Notes: generated by a model from the sequence alone, not told the origin. A DNA stretch of 64,000 nucleotides from Chlorops oryzae (GCA_020466095.1 CM035809.1:22759942-22823941), one strand, 5' to 3'. Counted from the first letter of the stretch, positions 38,362 to 49,238 are shown. A program made the numbers and translations.

Positions 38362-38377
38362 TATCGATATATCGATA
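38362..38377 (+). promoter_or_regulatory. Two tandem DRE sites (TATCGATA)
   Basis: Two abutting perfect copies of TATCGATA lie about 106 bp before the RFC1 start codon. This palindrome is the DNA replication-related element bound by DREF in Drosophila, which drives replication genes such as PCNA and DNA polymerase alpha. Position and target gene fit that role; binding here is inferred. Confidence 0.75.
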
Positions 38378-38411
38378 GTGTTTGCACAACCCCAATGTAC
38401 GCAAATTGCCC

Positions 38412-38420
38412 TTTCCCGCC
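38412..38420 (+). promoter_or_regulatory. E2F site upstream of RFC1
   Basis: TTTCCCGCC matches the E2F consensus TTTSSCGC exactly and sits 63 bp before the RFC1 start codon, just downstream of the paired DREs. DRE plus E2F is the classic promoter logic of Drosophila S-phase genes. It predicts G1/S-coupled transcription. Confidence 0.7.
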
Positions 38421-38482
38421 AGAGTTGGTTTAAAGAAAATATTTGAATAGACAGAAATAAGCAATTCAAAGCAGAAAATAAA

Positions 38483-41400
38483 ATGCAACGGGTGAGTTCG
38501 ATGTGATTGCAATGGTTTGGAGTTATTCCGATTCGTTGAATTTCAGGGAATAGACGCATTTTTCAAACGCGTACCTTCCAAGTCTAATTCAAATGAAGAT
38601 GATGAGGGGGTGGTGAAAGGAAAAAAACGCAAGAAGGTTATAATATCGAGTGATGAGGATGAGGAAATTGCAATTCAGCCGGTCTCCAAAGGACGGGAGC
38701 ATAAGAAAACACGTCCGAATGAGCACAAGACCACACCAAAGGAGAAGGAAAAGAAGATGGATTTGTCGAAGTCAAAAGAACTCAAAAAAGTGAATCCTAT
38801 TGAACTTTTTGGTGGCGAAACTAAACGCGATGCTTCCAAACCTTCAACGTCGAAAGCAAGTACACGTTGAAGACCTCGATGATGAGGAGGACGCGGAATG
38901 TCGATTCGATGGTGAAAGAAGATAAGCGACATAAGAGGACACCCAAAAAGAAGTCCGAAAATCATAATGGTCATAAAAGTCCTGCGAAGAAGGATTTATC
39001 CCGTGAAAATGAGAAGAAGTCTTCGAAAAAAGAGTCACCTCGTGAAGAGCGTAAAAGTCGTGGCCATAAGGAGTCAAGTAAAAGAAATGGACATCATTTG
39101 GAAGATGAAAAGGAGCAAAAGAAAGCAAAACGTAGCAAGAGTGATGAGAAAGTTACCCCATCAAAAGAGAAGGCGGCAAAAGCAGAACCTAAAAAGACAC
39201 CAACAAGTGGAAAGAAAGAGAAATCTAAGATGGAAGATGATGAGGACTTAGAAAGCAGTAAGGCATTTTATATTAAAAACAAAAAAAATTTTAAATTATT
39301 AAATTTTATTGTATTATTAAGGCGTCGTGACTGATGAGGACCGGCATGAACGTAAACGCATGGCTGCGATTCTGTATCAGAAGTTTAAAAACCGTTCAAG
39401 TTGCTTAAATCATGGCTGCAAGGAGGTTCCAAAGGTAAATAATCCAACAAATATTTTTAAACAAGCAGATAGAGAAAAATTAATATTCTTTTAGGGTAAA
39501 CCGAACTGTCTGGCTGGTTTTACATTTCTGGTCACTGGCGTTTTGGAATCTCTTGAACGTGATGAAGCGAATAACATCATTAAGGAATATGGTGGCAAAG
39601 TTTCAACAGTAGTCGGCAAGCGTTTGAACTATCTCATTGTCGGCGAAGAGGCAGGCCCTAAGAAATTAGTTCAGGCAGAAGAACTTGACATTACGATTCT
39701 AAGCGAAGATGGACTCTTCGATTTGATACGTGAACGCTCTGGACAGAAGTTATCTTCCGCAAATCGCGATGATGAAAAACCATCGACATCAAAAGCCTCA
39801 ATTAGTTCTACACCAGTTAAGGAGAAAACTAAAGTGCCATCACAATCTAAATCTAATAGTGCAACACCCATTAAAGAGAAAACTAAAATAAAAAGCGAAA
39901 AAATCACACCAAAGAAGTCTTCGCCCGATATGAAAAAGGAGTCGAATAATAATGAAAAGTTTGATTTTAAAATACCTAAAATGAAGCAGGAAATTAAACA
40001 GGAAATCAAGATCGAACGAGAGAAACCATCAGAAGTAAATCCGGACATGCTAACTTGGGTGGAAAAATACAAGCCGAAAAATATGAAGGAAATCATTGGA
40101 CAGCAAGGAGCTGCGAGCAACGTTGTCAAGTGGGTGAAACCAAAGCCTGAATGAGACTATATAATCCAATTATTTCCATTTTATTAGACTGACCAACTGG
40201 CTCTCAAAGTGGTATTCCAATCATGATGGTAAAAAGAAGTTACAGCGGCCAAATCCGTGGGCAAAAAACGACGATGGCAGTTTCTACAAGGCAGCTCTGT
40301 TGTCCGGACCTCCAGGAATAGGTAAAAAAAAAATATAATTTTTTATTATTTTTCAATTGTAAATTGATTGGTGGTTTCTTTGAACGATTGAACAACAGGC
40401 AAAACAACATCTGCGACTTTAGTTTGCAAGGAGCTTGGATTCGATACTGTTGAATTCAATGCCTCCGATACGCGCAGCAAACGATTGCTGAAGGAAGAGG
40501 TTACCGAGCTTCTATCCAATAAATCGCTATATGGTTTTTGTCATGGCAACGATCTAGCGGTCACAAAAAAGCATGTTCTAATTATGGATGAAGTCGATGG
40601 AATGGCTGGCAATGAAGATCGTGGTGGCATTCAAGAACTTATTGCTCTTATAAAAGACTCGTCTGTGCCAATTATTTGTATGTGCAACGATCGGAATCAT
40701 CAGAAAATGCGTTCGCTTGTTAACTATTGCTATGATTTACGTTTCCAACGACCACGTCTTGAACAGATTAAGGCCTGTCTGTTGAGCATACTCTGTAAGG
40801 AGAAAATCAAAATCGAAACATCCAAATTGGAAGAGATTATATCCGCATCGAATAATGATATACGACAGTCGATTAATTTCATTTCCATGTTGAGTACCAA
40901 TAAGGATTTGGATGCTAAAGCTCTCGATGACAAGAGTGATGAGAAAACCGCTGAAAAGGATTTCAAAATGGTAGAAAACGGAAACGAGTTTCGGTTTTAT
41001 TCATTTCGTCAATTAATCAATCTGTTTTCTTTTTCGTTCAAAAAAGGGTCCCTGGGATGTTGTGCGCAAAGTTTTCTCAGCCGATGAACACAAGCGTATG
41101 TCAATATATGACAAATGCGATTTATTCTTTCATGATTATAGCTTGGCACCACTTTTTGTCCAGCAAAACTATTTGCAAGTTATGCCACACGGAGATAAGT
41201 AGGACCTTCAAATTGATTCTCTTAAATTGCAATACAAATTTTGACCTATTCTTTTTTTTTTTTGCAGATCTGAGCTATTGACAAAAGTAGCAATGACTGC
41301 TGATTCTCTTAGTCTTGGTGATCTTGTTGATAAACGTATACGTTCGAGATCTGCATGGTCTCTGTTGCCGACAATGGCTGTTTTCAGTTCCTTTATGCCT

Positions 41401-42157
41401 GGTGAATATATGTGTGGTCACTTTACGGGACAGATTAATTTTCCCGCTTGGCTTGGCAAGTATTCACGTGCGAACAAACGTAATCGCTTGGCACAAGAAA
41501 TGCACGATCATACACGATTGCGAACATCTGGATCACGTCTATCAATACGTTTAGATTATGCTCCATTCTTGCTCGATAGTATCGTTCGTCCGCTCAAGCA
41601 ATATGGAGTCGATGGCGTAGAGGATTCTCTGAATGTCCTTAAAGAATATCATTTGTTACGTGAGGATATTGACTCTTTGCTAGAGCTAACAGCATGGCCG
41701 GGTAAAAAGCAAGCTTTCGAGACAGTAGAGGGGAAGGTGAAGGCTGCGCTAACGCGTGCCTACAATAAAGAGGTATTGGCTTATAGTTATTCGGCTGCAG
41801 TAGGAGTTAAGAAAAAACGTGCAGCTATGGATGATGAAGCCGAAGGTTTATTGGCCGAAGGCGAAGAAGAATCTGCTAATGTTAATTCCGATGATGATGA
41901 TGATAAGGATGATGATCTGGAAAACGATGGTTTAATTAAAGTGAGTCCTTTCGTAATTGAATATAATTTCCTTATAAGAGTATTTTAATTTTGAATTATC
42001 ACATTGATAGGCCAAAAAGAAGGCATCCACAGCGGCGGCATCGAAAGCTCAAAAGGATAAAGCGACAGGCTCCACCAAATCAAAAGGGGCATCGACAAGT
42101 AAAGCCGCTTCAAAGGCTAGCAAAACTAAGGCTACTACCTCAAAAGCAAAGAAGTAA
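38483..42157 (+). CDS. RFC1: Replication factor C large subunit (RFC1), 9 exons
   Basis: This is the large subunit of the nuclear clamp loader, which opens PCNA and loads it at primer ends using ATP. Exons: 38483-38491, 38547-39257, 39322-39434, 39495-40129, 40188-40321, 40399-40970, 41047-41198, 41268-41940 and 42011-42157. All introns are GT-AG and 53-77 bp. The start MQR joins GIDAFFKR across intron 1 and forms a PIP box (QRGIDAFF). A charged Lys/Ser-rich region follows, then a BRCT domain (residues about 279-360, from GKPNCLAGFTF). The AAA+ module has Walker A GPPGIGKT split by intron 5, Walker B LIMDEVDGM and sensor 1 ICMCND. The RFC1 C-terminal domain (from GPWDVVRKVF) and a Lys/Ala/Ser-rich tail end at TAA 42157. 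Length is about 1048 residues against about 990 in Drosophila Gnf1. Oddity: exon 2 changes frame twice between about 38865 and 38910 (the acidic block VEDLDDEEDAE lies in the middle frame). I take these as two indels, because no intron fits. Confidence 0.96.
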
Positions 42158-42352
42158 ATGGATGTTAGTCCACGACGCGTGGGTGATTTGTTCTCATTGA
42201 GATTTTTCATTTTTAAAGTCATAAAAGCAATCAAATGTGAATCTCATATTTGCACGAATTCTTTCTGCATTCATTGTTGTGCAAGATGAATATTATTGTT
42301 TTGGGGGTGAACTTTGAAAATTAATTTTTTTTTATTAGTTTTAAAATTTTTC

Positions 42353-42358
42353 AATAAA
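42353..42358 (+). terminator. Poly(A) signal of RFC1
   Basis: AATAAA lies 196 bp after the RFC1 stop codon in T-rich DNA. It is the first good match downstream and gives a plausible short 3' UTR. Confidence 0.55.
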
Positions 42359-42409
42359 TTTATCAGGTATAAACATAAAAATTAACAGCTAAGCGTTGCT
42401 TTCTTTTAG

Positions 42410-43440
42410 GTGCATGGGTTAGATTAGTTTAGGTTAAGGGGACTGTCTTTACTTGGACTATAGGTCAGTTGTGAAACCTTAGAGAGGTGAATACCTGTCT
42501 CTAGAACCATTTCGAGCTGGCCAAAATGTCAGCGATTTGGGTAAGATTTACAGAGTCTAAGCCCCTTGGATGAGGTACGGTCCTAAATAAGAGAATCTTC
42601 CCCGAAGTAATTCGAAAATAGTTCCGGGGAGGAATAAATCCTTTGTGATAGAAGGGGTATGGTGGTGGTTTGGTAGGTAGGAGTCCGGCATACCGGTTTG
42701 GTGACGTCCTTACTGATGGTCCATGATGGATTCCACACGCCCCACCCGCGAAAAAAAAAATAAGAGAATCTTTTCTTCCAAACGCAGGGCAGTAGTAAAG
42801 GTGTAATGGAGATTCTTATTCATCATCCATTCAGTGATCTTCCTTCTTCACAAGGAACCCGCTGTCAGTGAGTGCACCCTTTTAGTGAGTATTTAATACA
42901 GTGGACCAACGGTAGTCCAGTATCTGTCTCATCTGGCACCCCCTGTAGTGCGATATGCCCATCATTCAGGGGTATCATGGAAATAAAATGGATTTGTAAA
43001 AATTTCCACACTATAAAGGGTCTTAGGCAGCACTCCATCATATGCGGTTGTATGCAACACCCAGAATAATTCGGTAAAAATCATAAAAAAAATTTTAAGA
43101 TCTTACAAAATTCTCTTCACTTTCGCACATCCAATCGCTCTCATTGCCTATTTCAAATCTTAAAAACCCTATTTCATCTATATCTACAAATCCTCCTATC
43201 ACTTCTAATTGCATTCCTCCATATCCACCTGCCTCCTTCGTGTAAAGAAGCATCTCCTTCTGTTGTTTCTACGTAAAACGATGTATATCCACCTGTTGCT
43301 TCTACGTCCAATAACGCATTCAGTTTCCTTTCCTACATGTCCTCCTACTTCTCCTAAGTCCAATAATGCATCTAATCCTTTAGTTGTATTTGTTTTGTCT
43401 TTGCGTTCATGATTCCTCAATCCTATTCCGATCTTGAATG
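42410..43440. other. Noncoding; likely dispersed repeats
   Basis: The stretch begins with a GGTTAGATTAGTTTAGGTTA run, a weak relative of the TTAGG array, and then balanced-composition DNA. AATAAGAGAATCTT occurs at both about 42585 and 42762, as if a 175-bp segment had been inserted or duplicated between them. No gene was found. Confidence 0.35.
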
Positions 43441-43445
43441 ATAAT

Positions 43446-43629
43446 GACGGCTCCTGTGCCGTAATTGGTTGAGATGTCAGCTTACGAAGCGAGAGGCTCT
43501 GGGTTCAACTCCCAGCTAAGGTCGTGGATGTTTGAGTCGATATTTCTGTTTTTCTTTGTATTCCCTTTATTCGTGGGTATCAAAAATGGGCCCATGTAAG
43601 GCCTTAGTGTGTCGCCCTTGGTGGCAGCC
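43446..43629 (+). repeat. tRNA-derived SINE-like repeat
   Basis: An A-box-like TGCCGTAATTGG (43457-43468) and a B-box GGTTCAACTCC (43502-43512) are 45 bp apart, the spacing found in tRNA genes. CTGGG and CCCAG around the B box can form a perfect T stem. The acceptor stem does not pair well, so this is a tRNA-like head rather than a working tRNA. About 100 bp of non-tRNA body follows. The body appears to resume after the MITE insertion, at 43848-43872, ending AAACTAACCTAAC. Confidence 0.6.
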
Positions 43630-43847
43630 ATGATACAAGAAAACAAGATACCGCCACTTCAGTACCGCTATTTTGAGGCCCGAAAATTGAGTTTGTGACG
43701 TCACTGAGCGAGAAATTGTTGTTGTTTCCCATGCTATTCAAAAAAGTAAAAAGCCAGTTTAACATGGGAAACAACAACAACGAATCGCGATTTTGAGTTT
43801 GTGACGTTTCCTCTCTCAAGTGGCGCTATCTTGTTTTCTTGTATCAT
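43630..43847. mobile_element. MITE inserted in the SINE-like repeat, 218 bp
   Basis: Ends ATGATACAAGAAAACAAGAT and its inverse; arms of 30 bp carry one mismatch. It is flanked by identical GGTGGCAGCC (43620-43629 and 43848-43857), a 10-bp direct repeat that suggests a 9-10 bp target duplication as in Mutator-like elements. Inside, GTTGTTGTTTCCCATG and its inverse form a second hairpin, so most of the element can fold back. It has no coding capacity. Confidence 0.75.
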
Positions 43848-44016
43848 GGTGGCAGCCAAACTAACCTAACTTAAATGATAATTATAATAAAAATATACAT
43901 TTAAATTTTGGCATAAATAAAAGATTCCTTATTAATGTAAAAAGCCTCTTAAGTTAATAAATGTCAAAAGAAAAATCCATTTAAAGTCCTTACTGTACAG
44001 TCTTAAACCTATTTTG

Positions 44017-45438
44017 TCATAATACTCGTGTCTTCTTAGCTTCGGAAGCCTCTTCTTTCATTTCTCCTGGCAGTTCTATATTAACCGCGGCCAACGCTTC
44101 CCGTATCCACAGTGGTACTTCTCCATTCGCATAATGGCATGCCATAAACTTTCGAACATATTGCGGAAACTCATTCCGTATTATAGCTTCGCGCATCTCA
44201 TTCATCAATCTCAATTGAAAGGCGACATTATGGACAGTGAGTAAACTGCTTGCTACTTCTTCCAGCGTTACAATATGATGCAAATACGAACGTGTATACG
44301 TCTTGCACGTACTACACTCGCAATCCACATCAATTGGTTCCATATCGTCGGCATATTTCTTTTGTTTTAAATTAAGCTGACCGCTGAAAGCCAATGCACA
44401 CCCAAACCGTGCCGTTCGCGTTGGAAACACACAGTCGAACATATCGATTCCTAGAGCAACACATACCACCAGATCGGCAGTAAAGCCCACTCCCATCAAA
44501 TATCTTGGCTTGTCCTTTGGCAATCGATCAGTACAAACGTTCGACAGTACGCCAGAAATCATGTTTGCTCTCACCACCGCTAAGGCCACCAACGGCATAG
44601 CCACGCACTTCTCGTTGGGTCAGTGCATCAATGCATTCTTTTCGCAAGTCCATATCCAATCCACCCTGAACGATTGGAAACAACGATTGATCGTCGTCAC
44701 GTTTGTTTGCCGATATACAACGATCTAGCCATCTAATAGTTCGTCCCATTGCTTCATGGACTCGTGGACCGGTTGTTGTGGTTTTCACAACATCATCCAA
44801 CTGCATCATTATATCGGCTCCGATGGTATTTTGAATCTCAATGGAATGTTCGGGTGTGAGCATACACTCGGAATCATCGAAAGGAGAACGAAAATTAACT
44901 CCTTTTTCATCAATTTCGGCCAATTTCAGCAATGAAACCATTTGAAATCCACCAGAATCCGTTAAAAGATTCCGCGGCCATGCCATGAAATTGTGCAATC
45001 CTCCAGCTTTTCGCAATGTTTCTACGCCAGGTCGCATTCCCAAATGATAGGTATTCCCCAAAATAATTTGGCAATTCAAGTCTATTAATTGGTCTGGTAA
45101 TAATCCCTTTAGAGTGCCCTGATGAACAATGATGAAAGTTACCAATTGCGCCCATTGAGCGCCCATTTACACATATCGTCAACAAATCGGCGTTAGTTGG
45201 AGAGAGGATAGTGGAGAGTGGGGAGAGGAATCCCCCGAGGAATGATGTCGACGCACGTGTAAACGGGCGCGAAGTTTAAATCAAATTACGATACCTGTGT
45301 GCCAACTGGCATAAACACTGGAGTATTTACATCTCCGTGCCGGAGTGTCATTAAGCCGGCGCGTGCTTTCGTTGTTGAGCATTCTGCGACAATTTTGTAC
45401 GTCAGTGCTGGAATCCTTGTTGAGGCACTAGAAGACAT
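44017..45438 (-). CDS. Tgt: Queuine tRNA-ribosyltransferase catalytic subunit
   Basis: The enzyme exchanges guanine-34 of GUN-anticodon tRNAs (Asp, Asn, His, Tyr) for queuine, working with a non-catalytic partner subunit. Exon 1 is 45438-45295 (48 codons from [10 protein letters not shown] to MPVGTQ); a 176-bp GT-AG intron follows; exon 2 is 45118-44017. Visible signatures are QGTLKGL across the splice, LTDSGGFQM (substrate pocket), VQGGLD, GGLSGGE, the nucleophile region [15 protein letters not shown], and the zinc site CECSTC with the later histidine in SLLTVHN. Length without the break is about 414 residues, close to Drosophila (about 427). Oddity: at about 44542 one extra base (G on the coding strand) shifts frame after FWRTV, giving a stop 12 nt later. 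The rest ([20 protein letters not shown]) aligns immediately in the next frame. It converges on RFC1. A MITE fills most of the intron. Confidence 0.95.
45159..45270. mobile_element. MITE inside the Tgt intron, 112 bp
   Basis: GCGCCCATTTACAC at the left returns inverted as GTGTAAACGGGCGC at the right. It occupies most of the 176-bp intron, leaving the donor and acceptor intact. A nearby second family with CATTTACACG ends occurs at 47504. No target duplication was confirmed. Confidence 0.5.
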
Positions 45439-45439
45439 T

Positions 45440-47085
45440 TCGGCATAACGTTTTTCACTTTATTTCAAAAATGCATTGCACGTGCACGCAGAGATGATAA
45501 AGCTGGAGTTCCAATTATGCGTGAGCTGCGTGAAAAAGGCAACTTCCAATTGAGCGTGTGCGTGAGAATGTCATTGCTGCGCTTTTGGATCTGAACTTGA
45601 CTCAGTACATTTTTAGGTACTCTTGTATTCGTCTTGTTTTCTATGAGCGGAATGTAATTTTCGCATTTACTTAACAAATAAATTATAGACATCGACGCTT
45701 AAAACCCTAAAATATTCAATTTTGCTGCGCGAGTTCGCACGCAGTTGAATGGAACAGGTGTTGAACGCTTGCAAGGAATTCACGTCACGCATCTCCTGCG
45801 CTATTGGAATTCAGGCGTTAAATTCGATAAACAATTACCTAGCCGGAATTTATAAGATGTATGACAAATGTCACACATAAATGCAGAAGTGGCACATTCA
45901 TATACAAAAATACCAATTGGTGGTCATTCGAATGATCTCCTAGTAAAAATGTCATGAAGATAAGAGGTTGCTACAACAGACCCTTCTTCAAATGAAATTT
46001 TCATTTGAAAACGTCTTGATTACTCCATTTTTGAATAAAATATTTACAAATTTCTATTAAATAGACTTACCTTAAGGTGTTTTTAATAGCATTTATAGCA
46101 TAAATATTTCTCAAAAATGACGTTATTTGCATTTAAATTTTAAAACAACTCGAGGCCTAATATAACTAAGGCCTTAGCTGGCACCTGATTATAACTAGGA
46201 TTTCGGATTACTAACTCTGATTCATAAAATGCTAAATGTCGTACTGTTCATACTATGAGACATTGCAAGCAGAGACAGCACTACGAATTCTCTTTTGCGT
46301 GTCTGTATCGTGTTCATACAGTAAGAAATTGTTCTGACGACATTTGAAAGAGAAAAACTGTTTTATAGCAGTGTCTGTGATTTCCATGAAAAAATATTTT
46401 GAAATACAAATCTGACATTAAAAATCCCGCACGCTCTTGAAATAGAGATAATAATTATTATCAGTTTCGAAAAAAGTTGGTTCGAATAATCTTTTTTAGA
46501 AAAAGTGTAACTATTCTCCAAATTTTCGTATTTAATATTCAAACTAGCTTTTTAAATTATTTCCGAAATCTGTAGATTATGACTTCTTCATTAATAAGAA
46601 ATATTTACCCATAATATGCAGACATTCTTATATAAGAAGACAAGCACAAGCGTGTCGCGAGTACGTAAAACGATTTTGCGTCTTGCAAATCACGTGTATC
46701 TCGTTGTCATTGTCTCATAGTATCGAACGACGACATGGACAATCTTCAGTGTAGACACAATTTGTAAAAATGCGCTTTAGGATGCAAATCGCTAAATGCG
46801 ATTCAATTGTAAACAGCCGCTAAGCCTCTTCGATTCTGATTGGCTGGTGCTGTCAAAAAAAGTAAAATTTATCGAACCGAAAAGCTATCGAAGAGCTATC
46901 AAATCGCTTTCGAGCCAAGTAACAGCTATATTACTGCAGCTTGAGAGAACGAATAAAAGCGAATAAAAATAAGAATTGACGGTCAATAATTGAAAATTGT
47001 GGAAAATGCTTCATTTTTCCATTTCATACATAACATTAGGAGCCAATAGGAATCGATTTCGATTTTATGCTTTAGGAGCCACCAT
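45440..47085. other. Noncoding stretch beyond Tgt
   Basis: No gene is recognised. The first few hundred bases upstream of Tgt should hold its promoter, but I see no clear TATA, DRE or E2F site. The second copy of the 40-bp repeat lies at 46955-46993. Confidence 0.4.
46955..46993 (+). repeat. Dispersed 40-bp repeat, copy 2
   Basis: Same sequence as 38272-38311 with one A missing. Beyond the repeat the flanks diverge, so this is not a large segmental duplication. Confidence 0.7.
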
Positions 47086-47493
47086 CAGTGATGCCAGATT
47101 GTGGGTTTTTCCCCATATTTTGGGTTTTTTCACTCAAAAAACGTGACATGGGGAAAAGTATGGGTAATTTTATATCGAAATTTATGCACTACATTTAAGG
47201 TACTATTTACTACTTTACTAAATGTTTTTTTTAAGTATATGCCTTTTTTGTTCTGTGTTTCTATTGTAATATTGTTTCAAGTCATGATGACTTTTAATTA
47301 CTTATTTTTTTTTTTATATTTTATTAAAATAAATTGTGTTTAAATCCAATGTTCAATTTTGAAATCGGTACGCCCATATTTTCAAAAAATCATTCTGGGT
47401 TTTTTCGTGGGTTTTTAGTTTTTGAAAATGGGGAAAAGTGGGTTTTTTTCCAATATATGAGGGTTTTTTTATCGATAAAATCTGGCATCACTG
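47086..47493. mobile_element. MITE with CAGTGATGCCAGATT ends, 408 bp
   Basis: CAGTGATGCCAGATT at 47086 is matched exactly by its inverse ending at 47493. Subterminal blocks (GGGTTTTT...GGGGAAAA) recur in both halves. The adjoining 8-mers do not match, so the hAT assignment rests on the CAGTG-type end alone. Confidence 0.6.
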
Positions 47494-47503
47494 CCCATAC
47501 GCT

Positions 47504-47652
47504 ATTTACACGTTAAGACATTTCGATAATGAAACAAATTTTCTTGGCAAGGGTGGCAGGGGGAAGAGAGGAAAACTCTACCATACCACATCCCCGTGCG
47601 TCCCTAGCCACAAAAAGTGTGTTTCGTTATCGAAATGTCTTAACGTGTAAAT
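47504..47652. mobile_element. Foldback MITE, 149 bp
   Basis: ATTTACACGTTAAGACATTT followed by CGATAATGAAAC is inverted at the right end with one change. Arms of about 32 bp flank a G-rich centre. It lies 36 bp before the candidate initiator at 47688. Confidence 0.7.
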
Positions 47653-47687
47653 GGTCTCCTACCCGCGGCGATTTCAGAGTTGCATTC

Positions 47688-48507
47688 AGTGCGCGGTGTC
47701 TGTTTAGTATGATTAAGACCTTTGGCGAGGCAAAACATTCGTTTGTGTCGTTTAAGTGCCAAAAATTATTAATTATTTAAAAAACGCGTTGAAAATTGTT
47801 AAAATATGTGTGAAAAATAAGTGAAAAATCAGTTGTTAGCATTTCGAGTAGTTTTAAAAACTTCCAGTGTTGTGTTTTCGTTGTTTAATTGTAAAAAACA
47901 TGAGTGCGTGCAAACACATCTACATACACATACATAAAAATATTTGTGTTAATCGATGAATGAATGCTCTGCAAAAAAATAATCATTCAAAAGTTCTTTA
48001 ACTGAAAATAACAAAAATTCAAAACACGCCCTATTATGATCCATTCAAAATATTCTGATAATTCGAAAATTCCCAAATGTGTCCCAAAAAAAAAAATCGA
48101 ACAATAATTTAACGAACGAAGAAAATTAATGCTTTTCTAATTGAATTTAATTGCGGTTTTAAATTGTGCAAAAAATTTCATTCAATCGAGCTGAAGGAAA
48201 AATATATTTTCAAATTCCAAGAGACCAACACCCTTCGTTAGGCTGAAAAAAACATACCACCCACTTCATCACTTCACAGAGAGTGTTGCACAAGGACACA
48301 CAAGGCTTTGAAGAGTACACAACACAAAAAAAAAAAAAAGAAGCAACGTGCGTTCTCGACTCTCTCACGCGTTCTCGATTCCTTGCTCTCTTCTCCTTCG
48401 ACGCTCAATTCCTTGATGTTGATTGCTGTTTTGCATTATTCATTGACGGAAAACAATAACCACAACAACAACAAGAAGAACAACAAAGGAGACTGCTCCA
48501 AGTGAAG
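47688..48507 (+). other. Candidate noncoding first exon
   Basis: TTCAGT with its A at 47688 matches the fly initiator. AGACCT, a downstream-promoter-element-like match, lies one base off the ideal +28 position. What follows is A-rich 5' UTR-like DNA with CAACAACAACAA runs, ending GTGAAG followed by GTATTTTG, a fair splice donor after 48507. No protein start is evident, so coding exons would lie beyond, possibly outside the window. Inference only. Confidence 0.3.
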
Positions 48508-49236
48508 GTATTTTGAGACAATTTCTTTTTTACTCGCTCCCTTAACGGTTTTCCATTGACATTTTTTGTTGTACTTCGTGTTCTTTGCTGTTTACATTTG
48601 ACGAAGTTCTCGCGTGGAAATACAAATTACATTCAAATAATTGAATTTAGGTCACGAGATGTACAACACGATGTACAACAAATTGTTGCTGATGTTAATA
48701 TGTTGAGATATATTTGTATGTACAATATATATATATATATTAATGGATTTTGTCTGTTTGATTTAAAAGGCGTTTCATGCGTTGACCTACTTTCGCAGGA
48801 ACAAATTCATTGAAGATTAGAAGTTGTTTTTCATTGCAGCAGCACTTAACACGGACGTCATTGAACGCTTCTGAGTTTAGAGTGTGTACTTGAATCCATC
48901 TGTTTCTGATACTTTCTGCTTCTTAGCACGTCCGACGATAAATCGATTTGAAAATAATTTACCCTTACAGTCAATTGAGTACGCACACTGCGAATCCTTA
49001 GTGCAAGAAGCTCAACCTTGGTCCAATAAGACTTTGGTGTCATCGATGAGAAGCGACACATTCGATTTGATAAAAGGTATTGAAATAAATGGGACCAAAT
49101 GGCTCCAAGGGAAGGAGAAGAAGCTGTTGTAAGTAGTTTGGAAATCGATTGGGAAGGTTGTTCGCGTAGTGAGTTGGGCCGAAAGTTGGTTCCAATCTCC
49201 ACGTTCAGCCCACAGATATACTTAAATGCATATACA
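48508..49236. other. Noncoding or unresolved stretch
   Basis: No gene is recognised. A 114-codon frame on the - strand (48858-49202) and an overlapping 82-codon frame on the + strand have no motifs I know. A TA microsatellite lies at about 48725-48740. Confidence 0.3.
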
Positions 49237-49238
49237 TA

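Noticed and set aside
38866..38900. A tiny intron to explain the RFC1 frame change
   Set aside because: Any GT-AG pair here would give an intron under 30 bp, shorter than the 53-77 bp introns of this gene. The skipped sequence also encodes a plausible acidic block.
43450..43525. A functional tRNA gene
   Set aside because: The A and B boxes and T stem fit, but the acceptor stem does not pair. The sequence continues into a repeat body, which fits a SINE better.
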